Below, piece after piece: positions 8,072-11,855 of a DNA stretch of 11,855 nucleotides. The stretch's first letter is position 1. Every line of letters starts with the position of its first letter. The DNA is taken from the NCBI GenBank assembly GCA_036939975.1, contig JALLPB010000988.1:1-11855 (forward strand). Reading direction: 5' to 3'. A program made the position numbers and the translations under genes. The stretch comes from Cyclostephanos tholiformis (Eukaryota; Bacillariophyta; Thalassiosirophyceae; Thalassiosirales; Thalassiosiraceae). The notes under the pieces were generated by a model, which did not search any database, had not been told where the DNA came from, and saw nothing but the letters and a program-made list of their open reading frames with translations.

Positions 8072-9828
8072 TCATGTGTAAGCACGTTTCGAAATGCTCT
8101 CCAGTACATCCGCCACCAATTTCTCGAGCTGAGAATCATCCGACGAGAAGCCGTCGAACGACGACGACGACGATGACGACCGTGGCGGCTTGGAGCCTCG
8201 GGATTTCTCGTCCGACCTCGACACCACGTCGCGTTCGTCGTCGTTCCGGTACGCCGAACTACTGTACTCCCCCGCCCGACCCGTCCTGCCCCCGCCCTCA
8301 TCGATGCCCATCTTCTTGCATATGCTCGCCGTCATCACCGCCCCGAGGACCAACAGGCTACCGTGCACGTACAGCCAGCTGAATCCCTTGGGGAATAAAA
8401 CGAAGCTAAGCACGAGCGTCATGGCCTTGCGCGCGGTCGTTAATACCACGGCCGTGACGCCGCCGAACCTCTTCACGAGCGTCATGTAACACGATATGCT
8501 CGCGTAGCTCAACATCGCATAGGCGGCGAGGTAGGCGGCGAGGGTACCGTCGCGGGCAACGACGTTCCAAAACCTGGGCAGGGTGCCGCTCCCGACCGTG
8601 ACGGCGGTCATGCCGACGAAAATGAACAGGTTGCTGTACACCGTGACCTCGAGACGCGAGCTGCCGTCCCTGAACAATCGTTCCTGCGCGTTCGGGAGCA
8701 CGGCATCGGCCACGACGCTGCCGCTCACCAGCATCAATCCCGTGGGATGGAATTGGATCGGATCGAGGGTGTAATCCGCCATCGCGAACAATGCCAGTCC
8801 GACGCATATGGACAGGGCGCACGCGTACTCGTAAGATTTGAATCGTCTCGAGTTGACGATCGTGGCGATGATCATGGTGGGCACCAGCTTGCAGGAACGG
8901 AATACTGTTTTTTTTTTTTTGGTATTTTTCGAGGAGGGAGAGACGTACGAGAAAAATTGAGTAATAATAATAATATTTTTGGAGATGCACCCACCCACCC
9001 CCGGCGGGAGATCAAAATACGACACCAAAAAAGGGGTGCGAAAGCACGGCGAATGACATCGAACACGGTTAGGTAGACGGTAGACCCACCCTTCGAATAC
9101 GTCCAACCGCGCGTACGTCGCCGTTCGCTGTTCATCGGGGTTTACTCACCAACCTTCGTCGGGAAATTGATGTACCCCAGGCTCAAATTCGACATGCTCG
9201 AGCTGGCGAACAGGCACAGCGTCAACAGGGGGTATGCGCTCAACGGCGCGACGCGCGACATGCCGCCCTCGGTCGTTAATTTCACCCTTTCGATGTAGCT
9301 GAATAATAGCACCCCGATCACCTCGGCATATCCAAGCATTAGGGTCCAATTGACATCCGACGCGAATGTCGTCGTGGTCGACGACGACCCATCGTGGCCG
9401 ATCGCGGTCCCGCCCGATTCGGAAACGACGACGTTCAATAAATTCACGATGGCCTCCTGCAGTATGTTGTGCATGCCGAAGAATAGGAACATGAAGAAGC
9501 CGATCGATGCCATCTGATGCGCTCGGGGGAGGGAATCCAGAAATGACGAACCGAATCCCTCGTCGGAGTTGGGATGACGATCCGGTGACGACGTCGACGT
9601 CGACGTAGACGTAGACGTAGACGACGACGCGCGCATGTCGTTCGATGTCGACGACGGAGACGACGTCCATGTGGACGATGGCGGCGCAACGGACGACGAC
9701 GAGCAGCAGTCGTCATCGATATCGACGAGGGGAAGGGACGATGATACGGAGGGGGGGAGATGACGATGATGATCCCGGGATGTGGACGACGGGGCATCGC
9801 CGAGTTCGACGTCGTGCATCCTGCACAT
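8072..9828 (-). CDS. SLC35B-like (PAPS/nucleotide-sugar) transporter, two exons
   Basis: Exon 1 is 9828-9150 and exon 2 is 8904-8072; joined they give about 503 residues. The splice restores a split Val codon inside FPTKVVFRSCKLVPTM, closely matching the Y-x-N-[FY]-P-T-[QK]-V-I-F-K-x-C-K-L-I-P segment of the UAA/SLC35B family. Further family marks are ADYTLDP, a VADAVLPNAQE segment (291-301) and TTARKAMTLVLSFVLF (383-398), which fits PAPS transporters (TTGRKAMT in animal PAPST2) better than UDP-galactose types (TTTRKFFT). Hydrophobic segments from about 107 to 424 suit ten helices. Such proteins exchange nucleotide-activated donors across the Golgi or ER membrane; PAPS would feed sulfation. 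The first 100 residues are a Ser/Thr-rich extension partly made by a GAC-type microsatellite, so the start is uncertain (ATG at 9819 also possible). The C-terminal tail from 428 is hydrophilic and Ser-rich. Confidence 0.85.
8905..9149 (-). other. Spliceosomal intron in the transporter gene
   Basis: 245 bases with donor G|GTGAGT (9149 downward) and acceptor ACAG|TA (to 8905) after a long A-run on the coding strand. It interrupts a Val codon after its first base. Removing it restores a conserved family segment across the joint, which is strong support. Without splicing exon 1 stops two codons later. Confidence 0.9.
9588..9629. repeat. GACGTC/GTAGAC minisatellite encoding Ser-Thr
   Basis: Alternating GACGTC, GACGTA and GAC units. 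On the minus strand they give a Ser-Thr repeat at about residues 68-80 of the transporter's N-terminal extension, which is probably length-variable. Confidence 0.8.
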
Positions 9829-9958
9829 TGTCGGGTATGATGTGTGGCTTACTTAATATAGGGAAACGCAGTTCGGGGGGGCTGCTAATGTGGAGGATGG
9901 GGGGATGATATTATGTCGTGAAACCGTGAAACGAGAGGAGTTGTTGGTATTTATTACA

Positions 9959-9983
9959 TCTCTCTCTCTCTCTCTCTCTCTCT
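9959..9983. repeat. (TC)n microsatellite
   Basis: About twelve uninterrupted TC dinucleotides, roughly 130 bases upstream of the transporter start. Confidence 0.9.
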
Positions 9984-10350
9984 GCAACTGAAATGAACAC
10001 CATTGCTCCTCGCTCGTCTCTCTTCATTCACGATGTTCACGTTCGGCGGTGTGGTCGGCGTGGGTGTTCATTTTATTAGAAAGTGCTTTTTCTTTTTTTC
10101 TCGAAAATCGCTTAATATTTCTCTTTTTAATAGACAAATAATAATATTGATCCACAGATATGTTTACGTGTGTATCGTAATCTATTAATATTATTACTCT
10201 CTATCATCCCACCCCGGGTTATCTCTTCTCTCAACGGTATTTCTCCGATTCACAATGACGATGTCTTTGTGACATAGTCTTTGTGAATGTCTCTCGTGAC
10301 TATGTCTGTAGGAAAATCGTGCGTCGTACCAGCGAAAGGTGTATCTACCC

Positions 10351-10439
10351 TCTATTTTTTTGGTCTATCTTCTATTTTTTTGGACAAAACAAATTTTGGT
10401 GTATTTTTGTGTGCACCCCCGAAGTCACAAAAAAATAGA
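10351..10439. repeat. 12-base motif in two direct and one inverted copy
   Basis: TCTATTTTTTTG occurs at 10351-10362 and 10371-10382 and as its reverse complement at 10428-10439. The outer pair could form a stem around about 65 bases. Low complexity makes chance possible. Confidence 0.6.
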
Positions 10440-10644
10440 TTCCATCATTAAATCATTAGATCAACATTAGACAGCCCCAGGAGAGTGCACAGTCATTCCG
10501 AGCAGCAACTTCTGGTCACATCAATTTATGATACCCCTATGTAATAATATGTGCAAAATTTTACAGCAGATATGTTTACTAAAACAAACAAAATAGTCGA
10601 AGCACTTTCGTGCTCGCACAATATTTCACCAAATTGCAACCAAA

Positions 10645-11541
10645 TTATAACACGACATTATTCAGGGAGGCTCTCAACATGCCAAAGAACATTACACGAA
10701 AGATTGTTGCTTCCAAAAAGCCCTTGGATTCCAACTGAAGTGATGGAACATGGCCTACCCCAATGCGATGAAACCACTGATTTTTCTGCCCAGGAACAAG
10801 CATGTCGTACCAAGCGCATGTGTCTCCATCGTCTATGAAAGAAGGCAAAGGGCAGCAAAGACAATGAATTTGTAACACCTGCCCTGCAGGTAATTGACTT
10901 TTTGATCGTAGGAAATGAGTCACCGGTGACGATGACAGTAGTGGTGTCCAGGAGGAAGAAAGCAAGTCAACAATGGCGAAATTACATGCATCTGCCTGCT
11001 TTCCATCAAAGCAGCACAGACCCATCACACTGGAGCAGTTAAAAAGAAGAGAGAGAAATATTAAGCATTCAAACATACAGCCATATTGTAAACTTGCCAG
11101 CGGGAGAAGCCAGATGGAATGTCCGCCCAAAGTGCTATCAATCTGATTAAGCATGAGACCTGGGTGGAATTGAGTTGGCACATGATCGAAAAGGAGGATG
11201 GAAATGTTGTAATGTTGCCATTGCACCAAGGACTGATGGGGAATATTCCAGAATGCCACCATTGCATTGCATACAGATTGTTTGTTATGATCAACCAACT
11301 CAATGGGAAACTGCACATGTGCCATCCCAATCATGTTGGACAATTGAGATTGGTCTGTGTTGTTCAAGCACGTGCAGAATGACACAGCAATTGACTTAAA
11401 GAAACAAGAAAAAGGAGTGCAGAGGACAGGAGGAATTTTTGGACAACTCACCAAAATACATTGATGTAGTTCAATAACTGGGAGGAGGAGATTGTCACAT
11501 TGGAGTTTGGCTCTTGAGATGAGATCACAGGGAAGGCCCAT
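10645..11541 (-). CDS. Doubtful hypothetical ORF, 298 codons
   Basis: A long uninterrupted minus-strand frame in otherwise gene-poor, AT-richer DNA. The translation is rich in Cys, Leu, Ser, Phe and His, with a hydrophobic stretch around residues 155-190, but no domain or motif I recognise. The opposite strand also has fairly long open frames (for example 11119-11382), so the frame may be an antisense shadow of a decayed element or chance. Base composition differs from the GC-rich genes on the left. I list it because of its length, not because of any recognised function. Confidence 0.25.
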   Translation of the reverse strand: MGLPCDLISRAKLQCDNLLLPVIELHQCILVSCPKIPPVLCTPFSCFFKSIAVSFCTCLNNTDQSQLSNMIGMAHVQFPIELVDHNKQSVCNAMVAFWNIPHQSLVQWQHYNISILLFDHVPTQFHPGLMLNQIDSTLGGHSIWLLPLASLQYGCMFECLIFLSLLFNCSSVMGLCCFDGKQADACNFAIVDLLSSSWTPLLSSSPVTHFLRSKSQLPAGQVLQIHCLCCPLPSFIDDGDTCAWYDMLVPGQKNQWFHRIGVGHVPSLQLESKGFLEATIFRVMFFGMLRASLNNVVL

Positions 11542-11855
11542 GACCCCCCTCCCCTAGTAATAGCTTCAACGGATGAGGAACTTTGACAAAACATGTCTCT
11601 CTCTCAATGGAAGCAATACCGTGCAAGGTAGTTGCCGGGTTGTATTATAATTATGATTCATGATTTCAGGTAGTTGGAATCAAAGCATTAAAGAGTTTTT
11701 TACTTTGTGCTGATAACTCGCAGCAATGCTGCTGACTGGTTCTCGTTCTAGCTGGGCCATTTTTCTACATACTCTTACATTTGAAAACTCTTCTAGTGTT
11801 CAATTGTTTTTGCCTCAAATACTAATCACAGTACCATATTAGAGAAATGCACACT
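11542..11855. other. Right-end sequence with no visible feature
   Basis: AT-rich DNA without an open frame of note, RNA gene or clear repeat. A short C-rich run lies at its left edge (about 11545-11555). Confidence 0.4.

Larger units (their letters stand above)
4980..8164 (+). repeat. Tandem duplication unit, copy 2
   Basis: Direct copy of 1746-4967. The left part (4980-5252) shows about 25 substitutions and two single-base indels against copy 1 by hand count. The core 5253-7880 appears identical to 2019-4646. The right part differs again and runs into the intact transporter coding end. Confidence 0.95.
9829..10644. promoter_or_regulatory. Transporter upstream region and AT-rich spacer
   Basis: Upstream of the transporter start there is a TATATT-like stretch near 9856-9861 (read on the minus strand). 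Further on are a CT microsatellite, T-rich runs, a 9-base inverted repeat (10271-10279 with 10298-10306) and the repeated motif at 10351-10439. No convincing gene was found here. The 61-codon frame at 10003-10188 is low-complexity. Confidence 0.4.

Noticed and set aside
1746..8164. Assembly artefact as the cause of the duplication
   Set aside because: The copies have different flanks and indels, and the junction contains diverged fragments of both neighbours, which a simple assembly repeat would not create. Long-read support is still needed for the identical core.
9942..10479. Possible solo LTR (TGTTGG after a purine-rich stretch, ending CA)
   Set aside because: The flanking 5-base sequences match at only four of five positions and no second LTR or internal part is adjacent; the evidence is too thin.
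1..11855. CRISPR arrays, tRNA or rRNA genes, bacterial-type operons
   Set aside because: No spaced direct repeats, cloverleaf-like sequences, rRNA motifs or bacterial ribosome-binding sites were seen.

Overview
The window looks like nuclear DNA from a diatom, probably a centric one. The grounds are a serine/lysine protein built on SKSSK clusters behind a secretory signal and RXL motifs (silaffin/cingulin-like), two probable proteins whose N-termini resemble the bipartite plastid presequences of algae with secondary plastids (A-F at the predicted cleavage point), a 245-base GT-AG spliceosomal intron, and many GAC/TCG microsatellites and poly-C/poly-G runs. No prokaryotic features are visible. 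The genus is not claimed.

Layout. (1) 1-406, minus: 5' part of a gene leaving the window on the left, with a plastid-type N-terminus and a G-run where the frame changes. (2) 407-802: divergent promoter spacer. (3) 803-1779, plus: probable plastid membrane protein of unknown function, with an apparent frame change in a C-rich/TCG tract. (4) 1746-8164: a direct tandem duplication with a 3234-base offset. Each unit carries one intact 423-residue SKSSK protein gene (3079-4350 and 6313-7584). The unit starts in the last codons of gene 3 and ends in the last 30 codons of the transporter gene, so the junction at about 4875-5046 is made of leftover 3' fragments of both neighbours. (5) 8072-9828, minus: a two-exon nucleotide-sugar/PAPS-type transporter (SLC35B-like) of about 503 residues, convergent with the second SKSSK gene. 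(6) 9829-11855: AT-richer, repeat-bearing DNA with one doubtful 298-codon minus-strand ORF and a short motif recalling a Ty1/copia RNase H end.

The main result is the contrast inside the duplication. About 2.63 kb (2019-4646 against 5253-7880) appears base-for-base identical and includes both SKSSK genes, about 1 kb of upstream DNA and the 3' region. The duplicated flanks on both sides differ by roughly 9% on the left and by many substitutions and indels on the right. This suggests an old duplication whose core was recently homogenised, for example by gene conversion, giving two identical copies of a putative cell-wall (biosilica-associated) protein gene. A PAPS-type transporter next to the pair could fit sulfation of secreted wall proteins, but that link is inferred from position alone.
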